Source: Pseudomonas chlororaphis
GTDB lineage: Bacteria > Pseudomonadota > Gammaproteobacteria > Pseudomonadales > Pseudomonadaceae
Assembly: GCF_001921865.1 (NCBI RefSeq)
Contig: NZ_MSCT01000006.1
Location: 248,001 to 312,000 of the forward strand
Length of the DNA stretch: 64,000 nt
Reading direction: 5' to 3'
Shown here: positions 8,802 to 17,825 of the stretch, piece after piece
How the letters are laid out: every line of letters starts with the position of its first letter
How positions within the stretch are numbered: the stretch's first letter is position 1
Position numbers and translations under genes: made by a program
The notes under the pieces: model-generated
What the model was told of the DNA's origin: nothing
What the model saw: the letters and a program-made list of their open reading frames with translations, nothing else
Databases searched by the model: none

Positions 8802-9764
8802 ATGCGCGCCATCCCTCTACTCTCGCTTCTGCTCAGTGGCTGGTTCATTGTTCCAGCCCACGCCGATGAAGCTCAGGACTGGTTGAAGCGTCTTGGGCAA
8901 GCCGAACAGCAGCAAAGCTTCCAGGGTACTTTCGTCTACGAGCGTAACGGTAGTTTTTCTACCCATAACATCTGGCATCGCGTCCAGGATGGTCAGGTCC
9001 GCGAGCGTTTGGTCCAGCTCGACGGTTCCGCTCAAGAGGTTGTGCGCGTTGATGGGCGTACCCAGTGTGTCAGCGGTACGCTGGTGGCCGGCCTGGGAGA
9101 CTCTCCCAACGCTTCGGCCCATTCCCTCGATCCGGAAAAACTGAAGAATTGGTACGACCTTGCCGTCATCGGCAAGTCGCGGGTGGCTGGGCGCGCGGCG
9201 GTCATCGTTTCGCTGACCCCACGGGACCAGCACCGTTATGGTTTTGAACTGCATCTGGACCGCGAGACGGGCCTGCCGCTCAAGTCGTTGCTGCTGAACG
9301 ACAAGGGGCAACTGCTCGAGCGCTTCCAGTTCACGCGTCTGGATACCACGGACGTACCGCAGGACAGCGAGTTGCAGGCTAGCGCCGAATGCAAGTCGGT
9401 TGTCCTGGACAGCGACAAGGCTTCCGCCGTGAAGTCTGCGCAGAGCTGGCATTCCGACTGGCTGCCCCCGGGCTTCGAGTTGACCAGCAGCAGCGCGCGC
9501 AAGGACCCCGATACCAAGGTCATGGTCAACAGCCTGATGTACGACGACGGCCTGGCCCGCTTCTCGGTGTTCCTTGAACCGCTCAACGGGGCGACGGTGA
9601 CCGATACCCGAACCCAGTTGGGACCAACCGTGGCCGTGTCCCGGCGCCTGACCACGCCCGACGGCGAAATAATGGTGACGGTGGTGGGCGAGATACCTAT
9701 CGGGACCGCCGAACGGATTGCCTTGTCGATGCGTACTGACGCCACTGCGCCCAAGGCGCAGTGA
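8802..9764 (+). CDS. mucB: Periplasmic regulator of sigma factor AlgU, MucB (RseB-like)
   Basis: A 320-residue exported protein with a signal peptide ending at PAHADEA. It begins with the RseB hallmark DWLKRLGQAEQQQSFQGTFVYERNG and continues with the lipoprotein-localisation-like fold. It binds the periplasmic tail of MucA and protects it from cleavage until lipid signals displace it. The start follows TAAGGAGGATC directly after mucA. No mucC follows; the next gene is mucD after about 230 bases. Confidence 0.93.
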   Translation: MRAIPLLSLLLSGWFIVPAHADEAQDWLKRLGQAEQQQSFQGTFVYERNGSFSTHNIWHRVQDGQVRERLVQLDGSAQEVVRVDGRTQCVSGTLVAGLGDSPNASAHSLDPEKLKNWYDLAVIGKSRVAGRAAVIVSLTPRDQHRYGFELHLDRETGLPLKSLLLNDKGQLLERFQFTRLDTTDVPQDSELQASAECKSVVLDSDKASAVKSAQSWHSDWLPPGFELTSSSARKDPDTKVMVNSLMYDDGLARFSVFLEPLNGATVTDTRTQLGPTVAVSRRLTTPDGEIMVTVVGEIPIGTAERIALSMRTDATAPKAQ

Positions 9765-9883
9765 GCTGTTCATCGAGCGTTAATGTTGGTTGTGTAAGAG
9801 GTCTGCAATGCCGGCTCTGCAATCGAGATATCTAAATGTTCGGTGAACATTTTCATTTGCAAAACCCCCTGTTTTTTCTTATA

Positions 9884-9907
9884 GGTCAGAACCACTAGGT
9901 TCTGGCC
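9884..9907 (+). other. Hairpin in the mucB-mucD gap
   Basis: An inverted repeat GGTCAGAACC-acta-GGTTCTGGCC, preceded by a run of T and followed by TTGTTTGT. It could attenuate or terminate transcription from algU-mucAB, or mark the 5' leader of mucD. The T-run after the stem is imperfect. Confidence 0.45.
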
Positions 9908-9994
9908 TTGTTTGTCGTTTCCGCAACAAAAGTGCCGCCGCTCGGTATGTCTTGTTGCCTATCGCTTAATCACGCTCGTTGTAATGGGAGCCGT

Positions 9995-11422
9995 ATGTCG
10001 ATACCACGTTTGAAATCCTACCTCACCATTTTCGCTACTGTGCTGGTGCTTGGTCAGGCGGTTGCCGCGCAGGCGGCAGACCTGCCCGACTTCACGCAAT
10101 TGGTCGAGCAGGCATCGCCTGCCGTGGTCAACATCAGTACCACGCAGAAGCTTCCGGACCGCAAGGTTTCAGCCCAGATGCCAGACCTGGAAGGGTTGCC
10201 GCCGATGCTGCGCGAATTTTTCGAGCGTGGCATGCCGCAGCAACCGCGCTCGCCACGAGGCGATCGCCAGCGTGAAGCTCAATCCCTGGGCTCGGGTTTC
10301 ATCATCTCGTCGGACGGCTACATCCTGACCAACAACCACGTGATTGCCGACGCGGACGAAATCCTCGTGCGCCTGGCCGATCGCAGCGAGCTGAAAGCCA
10401 AGCTGATCGGGACCGATCCACGTTCCGACGTGGCATTGCTGAAGATCGATGGCAAGGACCTGCCGGTACTGAAACTGGGCAAGTCCCAGGACCTGAAAGC
10501 CGGTCAGTGGGTGGTAGCCATCGGCTCGCCGTTCGGTTTTGACCACACCGTGACCCAGGGCATCGTCAGTGCCATCGGTCGCAGCCTGCCAAACGAAAAC
10601 TACGTGCCGTTCATCCAGACCGACGTGCCGATCAACCCGGGTAACTCCGGTGGTCCGCTGTTCAACCTGGCCGGTGAAGTCGTGGGCATCAACTCGCAGA
10701 TCTACACCCGCTCCGGCGGATTCATGGGGGTGTCTTTCGCGATTCCGATCGATGTCGCCATGGACGTTTCCAACCAGTTGAAAGCCGGTGGCAAAGTCAG
10801 CCGCGGCTGGCTGGGCGTGGTCATCCAGGAAGTGAACAAGGACCTGGCTGAGTCCTTCGGCCTGGAGAAACCGGCCGGTGCGCTGGTGGCGCAGATCCAG
10901 GATGACGGTCCGGCAGCCAAGGGCGGCCTGCAAGTGGGTGATGTGATCCTGAGCATGAACGGCCAGCCGATCATCATGTCGGCGGACCTGCCGCATCTGG
11001 TGGGCGCTCTCAAGGCCGGTGCCAAAGCCAATCTTGAAGTGATTCGTGACGGCAAGCGCAAGAACGTCGAGTTGACCGTTGGGGCGATTCCGGATGAAGA
11101 CAAGGCCCTGGACGCCATTGGCAAGTCTGGCGCGGAGCGCAGTAGCAACCGCCTGGGCGTTGCGGTGGTCGAGCTGACCGATGAGCAGAAGAAAAGCTAC
11201 GACCTCAAGGGCGGCGTGGTGATCAAGGAAGTTCAGGACGGCCCGGCCGCGCTGATCGGCCTGCAACCGGGCGACGTGATCACTCACTTGAACAACCAGG
11301 CGATCACTTCGACCAAGAACTTCACTGAGATCGCTCAGGCGCTGCCGAAGAACCGCTCGGTATCGATGCGGGTTCTGCGTCAAGGGCGCGCCAGCTTCAT
11401 TACCTTCAAACTGGCCGAGTAA
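9995..11422 (+). CDS. mucD: Periplasmic serine protease MucD (DegP/HtrA family)
   Basis: A 475-residue exported protease and chaperone that clears misfolded envelope proteins and dampens AlgU activation. The signal peptide ends near AAQAADLPDF. The catalytic triad is visible: His in NNHVIADA, Asp in RSDVALLKID and Ser in NPGNSGGPL. Two PDZ domains follow (about 265-360 and 375-470). The ATG at 9995 follows GGGAG and fits the P. aeruginosa length; the open frame begins 29 codons earlier without a signal peptide. It may have its own promoter in the preceding gap. Confidence 0.95.
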   Translation: MSIPRLKSYLTIFATVLVLGQAVAAQAADLPDFTQLVEQASPAVVNISTTQKLPDRKVSAQMPDLEGLPPMLREFFERGMPQQPRSPRGDRQREAQSLGSGFIISSDGYILTNNHVIADADEILVRLADRSELKAKLIGTDPRSDVALLKIDGKDLPVLKLGKSQDLKAGQWVVAIGSPFGFDHTVTQGIVSAIGRSLPNENYVPFIQTDVPINPGNSGGPLFNLAGEVVGINSQIYTRSGGFMGVSFAIPIDVAMDVSNQLKAGGKVSRGWLGVVIQEVNKDLAESFGLEKPAGALVAQIQDDGPAAKGGLQVGDVILSMNGQPIIMSADLPHLVGALKAGAKANLEVIRDGKRKNVELTVGAIPDEDKALDAIGKSGAERSSNRLGVAVVELTDEQKKSYDLKGGVVIKEVQDGPAALIGLQPGDVITHLNNQAITSTKNFTEIAQALPKNRSVSMRVLRQGRASFITFKLAE

Positions 11423-11448
11423 TCCGCGTAGCGGGTTGGTCGCGCAAT

Positions 11449-11481
11449 AAAAAGCCCGCCTCGAAAGAGGCGGGCTTTTTT
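11449..11481 (+). terminator. Rho-independent terminator after mucD
   Basis: Stem AAAGCCCGCCTC-gaaa-GAGGCGGGCTTT followed by T residues, between the convergent mucD and bepA stops; it can serve both strands. Confidence 0.92.
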
Positions 11482-11498
11482 ATGGGCGTCGCTCGGGT

Positions 11499-12932
11499 TC
11501 AGCGCATAATGTCCTTGACCATCTGCTCTTGATCCATCAGCTCGCGCTGGCGGGCATCGATCCGCGACGACAGGGGGAAGTTGCTGCCGGCACGACGTTT
11601 GGCGAAATCCAGTTGCTGGATCGCCTGGCGATAGTCACCGACCAGGGCAAAGTACTCGGCTCGAGCTTGATGCAGGCCGATGATGTTGCCGGACAGTCCA
11701 CGGGTCTCCGCCACCGAGTACCAGACATCGGGATCGTCAGGGCGGGTCTTGAGCAGGCTTTCCAGGGCTTTCTCGGCGTCCGCCGGGCGATTCTGCTTGA
11801 GCAGCAGATCGACCCTGACCTGATTCAGCGGGTAGTTGCCCGGATACTGGGACAGCATTTTCTCCACCCGCGACTGGGCGTCCGAGAAGCGGCTGGTGGC
11901 GGTATCCAGATCGATCTGGGCCAGGTTGTAGGTGATGTCGTTGGGTTGCTTGGCCAGCAGCTGTTTCAGGTTTTCCCGGGCGTCGTTGAATTGGCTGCCC
12001 TTGATCTGGGCGATAGCGAGGCCGTAGCGGGCGATATCGTTTTTCGGGTTTTCATCGAGCTGGGCCCGGAAGCGCTTGGCGCCCATGCCGGGAGATTCTT
12101 CGTAGATCAGTTGCACCCGCGCGCGAATCAGTTGGTAGAGCAGGCTGTCTTCCTTGCCGCCTGCTTTGGCTTGTTCGGCGCGGTTGCGGGTGTCGGCGAT
12201 CCGTGACTCGGTCACCGGGTGGGTCAGCAGGAATTCCGGCGGCTTGGCGTCGAAGCGGTACTGGCGCATCAGGCGCTCGAACATGGTCGGCATGGAGCGT
12301 GGGTCATAGCCGGCCTTTTCCAGGTTGAGGATGCCAATGCGGTCGGCCTCCTGTTCGTTCTGCCGGGAGAAACGCCGCTGTTCCTGGATGGCCGCGGCCT
12401 GGGTGCCGGCAATCGCGGCGATCCCGGCATCACCGCCACCTGCCGCGGCGATCACGATGCCAGCCAGCAGGGCCGCCATCATCGGCACTTGCATGCGTTG
12501 TGACGCTTCTACGCCGCGGGCGAAGTGGCGTTGCGACAAGTGCGCCAGTTCGTGCGCCAGTACCGAGGCGTATTCGCCTTCGGTCTGGGCGTTGAGGAAC
12601 AATCCGCCGTTGACCCCGACAATTCCGCCGGGCGCGGCGAAGGCGTTGAGTTGCGGGCTATTGATCAGGATGAATTCGAGGCGTCGGTCGTTGACCTGAC
12701 TGGTCTCGACCAGTTTGTAGACGCTGGTTTCGACGTAGTCCTTGAGTTGCGGGTCGTTGAGTTGCGAGACCTGGCTGCGCAGCAGCGCCAGCCAGGCGCG
12801 GCCCAGCTGGTATTCCTGTTGCGGCGAGACGATGGCAGAACTGGCATCACCGAGTGACGGCAAGTCGTCGGCGAAGCCCGGTGAGGCGAGCAGGCAAGCG
12901 AGCGTCAGCAGGGTAGGGCGCAAAAAAGTCAT
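11499..12932 (-). CDS. bepA: M48 metalloprotease, beta-barrel assembly-enhancing protease (BepA/YfgC type)
   Basis: A 477-residue periplasmic zinc protease. After a signal peptide (ending SPGFADD) comes the M48 domain with HELAHLSQRH, in which the HExxH motif binds zinc, and the downstream QEQEADRIGI segment with the third ligand Glu. The C-terminal half is built of tetratricopeptide repeats (about 280-470). In E. coli BepA promotes LptD assembly and degrades stalled outer-membrane proteins. The ATG at 12932 is preferred; the reading frame extends 7 codons further only to a TTG. Confidence 0.88.
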   Translation of the reverse strand: MTFLRPTLLTLACLLASPGFADDLPSLGDASSAIVSPQQEYQLGRAWLALLRSQVSQLNDPQLKDYVETSVYKLVETSQVNDRRLEFILINSPQLNAFAAPGGIVGVNGGLFLNAQTEGEYASVLAHELAHLSQRHFARGVEASQRMQVPMMAALLAGIVIAAAGGGDAGIAAIAGTQAAAIQEQRRFSRQNEQEADRIGILNLEKAGYDPRSMPTMFERLMRQYRFDAKPPEFLLTHPVTESRIADTRNRAEQAKAGGKEDSLLYQLIRARVQLIYEESPGMGAKRFRAQLDENPKNDIARYGLAIAQIKGSQFNDARENLKQLLAKQPNDITYNLAQIDLDTATSRFSDAQSRVEKMLSQYPGNYPLNQVRVDLLLKQNRPADAEKALESLLKTRPDDPDVWYSVAETRGLSGNIIGLHQARAEYFALVGDYRQAIQQLDFAKRRAGSNFPLSSRIDARQRELMDQEQMVKDIMR

Positions 12933-13029
12933 GCACAAAGCCTTAGTCGACAAAGAGTCTACTGTAGCCGGACACCAAGCCTTGGACCAGATATTCTAGG
13001 CAGCTCGATGACCCTGCCGGAGTGACGCA

Positions 13030-13269
13030 ATGACTGATGCTGTAGCCCACGACGCCGAGCTTGACGCCAGTGGCTTGAATTGCCCGCTGCCGCTGCTCAA
13101 GGCCAAGATGGAACTCAATCGGCTGGCCAGCGGCGCGGTGCTCAAGGTCATCGCCACCGATGCCGGTTCCCAGCGCGACTTCCGCACCTTTGCCCGTTTG
13201 GCCGGTCATACCCTGCTTCGCGAAGAAGACGAAGCCGGTGTCTATCGCTATTGGTTGAAGAAGGCCTGA
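13030..13269 (+). CDS. tusA: Sulfurtransferase TusA-family protein
   Basis: A 79-residue cytoplasmic sulfur carrier with the family signature C-P-L-P at residues 18-21 (DASGLNCPLPLLKAK). The cysteine carries persulfide sulfur, in the family typically passed on for tRNA 2-thiouridine formation. Divergent from bepA and 38 bases upstream of the permease gene, with which it probably forms an operon. Confidence 0.88.
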   Translation: MTDAVAHDAELDASGLNCPLPLLKAKMELNRLASGAVLKVIATDAGSQRDFRTFARLAGHTLLREEDEAGVYRYWLKKA

Positions 13270-13307
13270 ACGCCGGAAATCAGCGCGCCTCTTTTTAAGG
13301 ATCAACG

Positions 13308-14378
13308 ATGTTCAAAGTGCTACGCGACTGGTTTCAGCGCTACTTCTCCGACGAGGAGGCCGTGGTGCTGGCCGTTCTGTTGTTCCTGGCCTTCACCGCG
13401 GTATTGACCCTGGGCGGCATGCTTGCGCCGGTGTTGGCGGGAATGGTGCTGGCCTACCTGATGCAGGGGCTGGTGCTGACGCTGGAGCGTTTGCGTTTGC
13501 CCGGCGGTGCCGCGGTGGGGCTGGTCTTCGCCTTGTTCATGGGGCTGCTGCTGGTGTTCATCGTGGTCGTCGTGCCGCTGTTGTGGCACCAGTTGATCAC
13601 CTTGTTCAACGAGTTGCCGGGGATGCTCGCCAAATGGCAATCGCTGCTCTTGCTGTTGCCGGAGCGTTACCCGCACCTGGTGTCCGACGAACAGGTATTG
13701 CAGGCCATCGAAGTGGCGCGCGGCGAGATCGGCAAGTTCGGCCAGTGGGCGTTGACCTTCTCGCTGTCCAGCCTGCCGCTGCTGGTCAACATCATGATCT
13801 ATCTGGTGCTGGTGCCGATCCTGGTGTTTTTCTTCCTCAAGGACCGGGCGATGATCAGCCAGTGGGTGCGCGGCTACCTGCCGCGCGAGCGGGCCCTGAT
13901 TACTCGCGTCGCCCAGGAAATGAACCGGCAGATCGCCAATTACATTCGCGGCAAGGTGATCGAGATCGTCATCTGCGGCGGGGTGACCTATATCGCCTTC
14001 GTCGCGCTGGGGCTGAACTACGCGGCCCTGTTGGCCTTGCTGGTGGGTGTTTCGGTGGTGGTGCCCTACGTCGGGGCAGTGGTGGTGACGGTGCCGGTGA
14101 TGCTGATTGCCCTGTTCCAGTGGGGCTGGAGCGATCAGTTCATTTATCTGATGGCGGTCTATGGGATCATTCAGACCCTGGACGGCAACGTGCTGGTGCC
14201 GCTGCTGTTCTCCGAGGCGGTGAACTTGCATCCGGTGGCGATCATCTGCGCGGTGCTGTTGTTTGGCGGGTTGTGGGGGTTCTGGGGGGTGTTTTTCGCC
14301 ATTCCCCTGGCGACCCTGTTCAAGGCGGTGCTGGACGCCTGGCCGCGCAAGGAGCCGGTGGTGGCGCCGCTGCTGTGA
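13308..14378 (+). CDS. AI-2E family transporter (PerM-like permease)
   Basis: A 356-residue polytopic inner-membrane protein. Hydrophobic segments occur around residues 17-60, 66-90, 150-180, 205-270 and 290-340. The family motifs PLLVNIMIYLVLVPILVFFFLKD and the late GNVLVPLLFSEAVNLHPV are present. Members export or exchange small molecules, but the substrate is not known; the AI-2 label is historical. Same strand as tusA. Confidence 0.85.
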   Translation: MFKVLRDWFQRYFSDEEAVVLAVLLFLAFTAVLTLGGMLAPVLAGMVLAYLMQGLVLTLERLRLPGGAAVGLVFALFMGLLLVFIVVVVPLLWHQLITLFNELPGMLAKWQSLLLLLPERYPHLVSDEQVLQAIEVARGEIGKFGQWALTFSLSSLPLLVNIMIYLVLVPILVFFFLKDRAMISQWVRGYLPRERALITRVAQEMNRQIANYIRGKVIEIVICGGVTYIAFVALGLNYAALLALLVGVSVVVPYVGAVVVTVPVMLIALFQWGWSDQFIYLMAVYGIIQTLDGNVLVPLLFSEAVNLHPVAIICAVLLFGGLWGFWGVFFAIPLATLFKAVLDAWPRKEPVVAPLL

Positions 14379-14394
14379 TCCTTTCTCCAGAAAC

Positions 14395-14425
14395 GCAAAG
14401 GGCGGCCGAATTGGCCGCCCTTTGC
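14395..14425. terminator. Bidirectional terminator between the permease and bcp
   Basis: A 13-bp perfect stem GCAAAGGGCGGCC-gaatt-GGCCGCCCTTTGC between two convergent genes. Confidence 0.85.
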
Positions 14426-14441
14426 TGATCGCTCGTTACGC

Positions 14442-14915
14442 TCAGGCCTTGTTCAGCGCCTGGGCGGCGGCCAGGACTGCGTCCACGTGGCCTGGCACTT
14501 TCACGCTGCGCCATTCCTGGCGCAGCACGCCATGCTTGTCGATCAGGAAGGTGCTGCGGTCAACGCCCATGTATTCCTTGCCGTAGAGCTTCTTCAGCTT
14601 GATCACGTCGAACAGCTGGCAGACGGCCTCGTCCTTGTCGCTGATCAGCTCGAAGGGGAACTCCTGCTTGCATTTGAAGTTCTCGTGGGACTTCAGGCTA
14701 TCGCGGGAAACGCCGAACACTTCGGTGTTGGCCGCCTGGAACGCGCCGTATTGATCGCGAAAACCCTGGCCTTCGGTGGTGCAGCCCGGGGTGCTGTCCT
14801 TGGGGTAGAAGTAGATCACCACCTGCTTGCCCTTGAGCGCGGCGAGGCTGACGGTCTGACCGCTGGTGGCCGGGGCGTCGAAGGGGGCGACAGATTGGTC
14901 GATGGCAACGGCCAT
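14442..14915 (-). CDS. bcp: Thioredoxin-dependent thiol peroxidase Bcp (PrxQ)
   Basis: A 157-residue peroxiredoxin that reduces organic hydroperoxides and H2O2. The peroxidatic Cys45 lies in STPGCTTEG. The usual nearby resolving cysteine (five residues on) is Gln, while Cys82 (FKCKQEF) sits where the alternative resolving cysteine of the second PrxQ subtype is found. Directly downstream of gcvR on the same strand, 10 bases apart. Confidence 0.92.
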   Translation of the reverse strand: MAVAIDQSVAPFDAPATSGQTVSLAALKGKQVVIYFYPKDSTPGCTTEGQGFRDQYGAFQAANTEVFGVSRDSLKSHENFKCKQEFPFELISDKDEAVCQLFDVIKLKKLYGKEYMGVDRSTFLIDKHGVLRQEWRSVKVPGHVDAVLAAAQALNKA

Positions 14916-14925
14916 GAGTGCTTCC

Positions 14926-15486
14926 TTACATTGGGTTCTGTGGGCGCCACGGTTCGATCAGCGCGTCGAGGTTCAGCGCGTCGGCGAAGTCCAGGAACTG
15001 ATCGCGCAGCCAGCTGATCTGGGTGCCGGCCGGCAAGGTCACGGTAAAGGTGGCGTTGAGCATGGTGCCGCCGGTCTGTGGCGCCTGATAGGTATCGCAG
15101 GTCAGGCTTTCCAGCTCCACATGGTGGTCGATGAAGAACTGGCACAGCTCGTTGATGATGTCCGGGCGATAGGCGGCGCTGACGTAAGCCACATAAGGCA
15201 GGGCCTGCGGGCGGTTTTCGAGGGCCGCGCTGCGCACCACGTTGACGGTGAAGGCGTGTTTCTTCGCCAGCGACGGCAGGCCGGCCTCCAGGCGCGCCAG
15301 GGCGTCCCAGCTGCCGGAAATCTCCAGGACCAGCGCGCTGCACTCGCCATGGCGGGTCAGGCGGGAGGTCACCACGGCGCAGCGATTTTCATGGCTGGCG
15401 CGGCACAGGACGTTGGTCAGCTCCATGGGGTTGGCGCCCAGGGCACTGATGACAAGGAATTGTTCGCGGACTGTGGGGGTGGACAT
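14926..15486 (-). CDS. gcvR: Glycine cleavage system transcriptional repressor GcvR-like (two ACT domains)
   Basis: A 186-residue protein with two ACT domains (about 8-80 and 95-170). The start of the first, REQFLVISALGANPMELTNVLCRAS, is typical of GcvR, which in E. coli binds GcvA when glycine is low. No DNA-binding domain is visible. Upstream of bcp in a two-gene operon; this gcvR-bcp / dapA order is common in Pseudomonas. Confidence 0.85.
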   Translation of the reverse strand: MSTPTVREQFLVISALGANPMELTNVLCRASHENRCAVVTSRLTRHGECSALVLEISGSWDALARLEAGLPSLAKKHAFTVNVVRSAALENRPQALPYVAYVSAAYRPDIINELCQFFIDHHVELESLTCDTYQAPQTGGTMLNATFTVTLPAGTQISWLRDQFLDFADALNLDALIEPWRPQNPM

Positions 15487-15812
15487 GCAGCATTCCTAAA
15501 GCGATGAGCGGTCGATACTTTGGCAGAGTCGAGTACTGGGTAAACGTCCGGATGCGATTTCGAAAGCCCTGAACCGCTACGTTGCAGCACGCTCCAATGA
15601 CGCGAGAGCGAAGGGCGGCAACACGGGATTGGGGCTTCGGATGCCGAAAAGGGAGGCTGGAACCCGGCGTACAAGCTTATCAGTACCGATCAAAGTCTGA
15701 AGGGTAGCGAAATACATCGCTCAGGGGAATGCTCGCAGCGCGGTACTTCGCTTGTGCAAGCATCTTGGCGCCAGTACCATTACCGCTCTCTTTTTCCGGC
15801 AGGAGCGGTTGC
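15487..15812. other. gcvR-dapA divergent intergenic region
   Basis: A 326-base region holding the promoters of gcvR-bcp (left) and dapA-bamC-purC (right). No gene is visible; the open frame before dapA is an upstream extension. No clear operator was recognised. Confidence 0.6.
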
Positions 15813-16691
15813 ATGATTGCGGGCAGTATGGTGGCACTGGTCACACCCATGGATGCACAGGGTCGTCTCGACTGGGACAGCCTGAGCAAACTGGTGGACT
15901 TCCACCTGCAAGAGGGCACCAACGCCATTGTGGCCGTCGGCACTACAGGTGAGTCGGCTACCCTCGATGTCAACGAACACATCGAAGTGATTCGTCGTGT
16001 GGTCGCCCAGGTTGCAGGGCGCATCCCGGTGATTGCCGGTACCGGGGCGAACTCGACACGCGAAGCGATCGAACTGACCACCAATGCCAAGATCGCCGGC
16101 GCCGACGCTTGCCTGCTGGTGACGCCGTATTACAACAAGCCGACGCAAGAAGGCCTGTACCAGCATTTCCGTGCCATCGCCGAAGCCGTCGACATCCCGC
16201 AGATCCTCTACAACGTGCCGGGCCGCACCGCTTGCGACATGCAGGCCGAGACCGTGATCCGCCTGTCGACCGTACCGAACATCATCGGCATCAAGGAAGC
16301 CACCGGCGACCTGCAACGCGCCAAGGACATCCTGGCCGGCGTGAGCCGCGACTTCCTGGTCTACTCCGGCGACGACGCCACCGCCGTCGAACTGATCCTG
16401 CTGGGCGGCAAGGGCAATATTTCGGTGACCGCCAACGTGGCGCCCAAAGCCATGAGCGAGATGTGCGCCGCCGCGATGCGTGGCGATGCCGCTACCGCCC
16501 GGGCGATCCACGAGAAGCTGATGCCGCTCAACAAGACACTGTTTATCGAATCCAACCCTATTCCCGTGAAATGGGCCCTGTGCGAGATGGGCTTGATGGC
16601 CGACGGTATCCGTCTGCCGCTCACCTGGCTCAGTGCTGCCTGTCACGAACCGCTGCGGCAGGCCATGCGCCAGTCCGGCGTATTGGTTTAA
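15813..16691 (+). CDS. dapA: 4-hydroxy-tetrahydrodipicolinate synthase
   Basis: A 292-residue TIM-barrel enzyme that condenses pyruvate with aspartate semialdehyde in lysine and diaminopimelate synthesis. The Schiff-base lysine lies in GIKEATGD, the proton-relay tyrosine in ILYNVPGRT, and the GTTGESATL segment binds pyruvate. The ATG at 15813 follows AGGAG and matches the P. aeruginosa length. First gene of the dapA-bamC-MBL-purC run. Confidence 0.96.
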   Translation: MIAGSMVALVTPMDAQGRLDWDSLSKLVDFHLQEGTNAIVAVGTTGESATLDVNEHIEVIRRVVAQVAGRIPVIAGTGANSTREAIELTTNAKIAGADACLLVTPYYNKPTQEGLYQHFRAIAEAVDIPQILYNVPGRTACDMQAETVIRLSTVPNIIGIKEATGDLQRAKDILAGVSRDFLVYSGDDATAVELILLGGKGNISVTANVAPKAMSEMCAAAMRGDAATARAIHEKLMPLNKTLFIESNPIPVKWALCEMGLMADGIRLPLTWLSAACHEPLRQAMRQSGVLV

Positions 16692-16708
16692 TTGAGGAAG
16701 TACTACGC

Positions 16709-17821
16709 ATGAAGCGATTGGCCGGACTTTCCGCACTTGCCTTGATTATCTCCAGCACCAGTGGCTGCGGTTGGATCTGGGGGCCGGAAGGTTACTTCCG
16801 CGACCGCGGCAGCGATTACCTGCAAGCGCAACAGACCGCACCGATGCAACTGCCATCGGACGTCAGCACCTCCAAACGCCTTGATCCGCTGTTGCCGATC
16901 CCGCGCAACGTCGCCGACGACACCGTCAAGGGCGAATACGTCGTGCCGCGTCCGCAACCCCTGGGCTCGGTGGCCGATGCCAGCGACTACACCCTGCAGA
17001 AGAGCGGCGATGCCCGTTGGGTCATGGCCCAGCACGCGCCTGCCGAAGTCTGGCCGGTGGCCATGCAGTTCTTCCAGGACAACGGTTTTCGCATCGACGA
17101 GCAGCGTCCACAGACCGGCGAGTTCACCACTGCCTGGCAGCGCTCCGACGAACTTTCCGCGTCCATGGCCAAGCGCCTGGGCAGCGTGGGTTCGGCCGGC
17201 AACGAAACCCGTGTACGGGTGCGGATCGAGCCGGGCGTGCAACGCAATACCAGTGAAGTCTACGTGGTCAGTGCCGAGCGTCCTGTCGGCAGCACGTCCA
17301 GCGTCGATTTCACCAACCGTTCGGTCAACACCAGCCTGGATGCCGCGCTGGTCGACGAAATGCTCGCCAGCATGAGCCGTAGCGCCGAGAAAGGCGGCTC
17401 CGTATCCCTGCTGGCCGCGCGCGATTTCGATACCCCGAGCCGGGTCAGCCTCACCGAAGACGGCAGCGGCAACGTGGTGCTCAACCTCGGCGAAGACCTC
17501 GATCGCGCCTGGTCGAGTGTCGGACGCGCGCTGGAGCAGGGCGAATGGCGGGTTGAGGACATCAACCGCAGCCTGGGCCTGTACTACATCAACCTGGCGG
17601 AAAAAGCCGAGAAGAAAAACGACGAGCCTGGATTCTTCGGCAAGTTGTTCGGCAGCGCTCCGGCCAAGGAAGAAATCGAAGCCCGCGCCGAGCGTTATCA
17701 GGTTCGCCTGAGCAAGGTGGGCGACAACGTCCAGGTCACCGTCGAGAAAGACATCAATACCGTGGCTCCAGCAGAAGTGGCGCGCAAGGTATTGGGCGTG
17801 ATTCAGGACAACCTGGGCTGA
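16709..17821 (+). CDS. bamC: Outer-membrane assembly lipoprotein BamC
   Basis: A 370-residue lipoprotein of the BAM complex that folds outer-membrane proteins. The lipobox ends at Cys20 (SSTSGCGW). An unstructured N-terminal segment that contacts BamD is followed by two helix-grip domains, the second ending near NTVAPAEVARKVLGVIQ. The ATG at 16709 has GAGGAAG upstream, 17 bases after dapA, as in other gamma-proteobacteria; the much longer upstream frame is only an open shadow over dapA. Confidence 0.93.
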   Translation: MKRLAGLSALALIISSTSGCGWIWGPEGYFRDRGSDYLQAQQTAPMQLPSDVSTSKRLDPLLPIPRNVADDTVKGEYVVPRPQPLGSVADASDYTLQKSGDARWVMAQHAPAEVWPVAMQFFQDNGFRIDEQRPQTGEFTTAWQRSDELSASMAKRLGSVGSAGNETRVRVRIEPGVQRNTSEVYVVSAERPVGSTSSVDFTNRSVNTSLDAALVDEMLASMSRSAEKGGSVSLLAARDFDTPSRVSLTEDGSGNVVLNLGEDLDRAWSSVGRALEQGEWRVEDINRSLGLYYINLAEKAEKKNDEPGFFGKLFGSAPAKEEIEARAERYQVRLSKVGDNVQVTVEKDINTVAPAEVARKVLGVIQDNLG

Positions 17822-17825
17822 TCCG

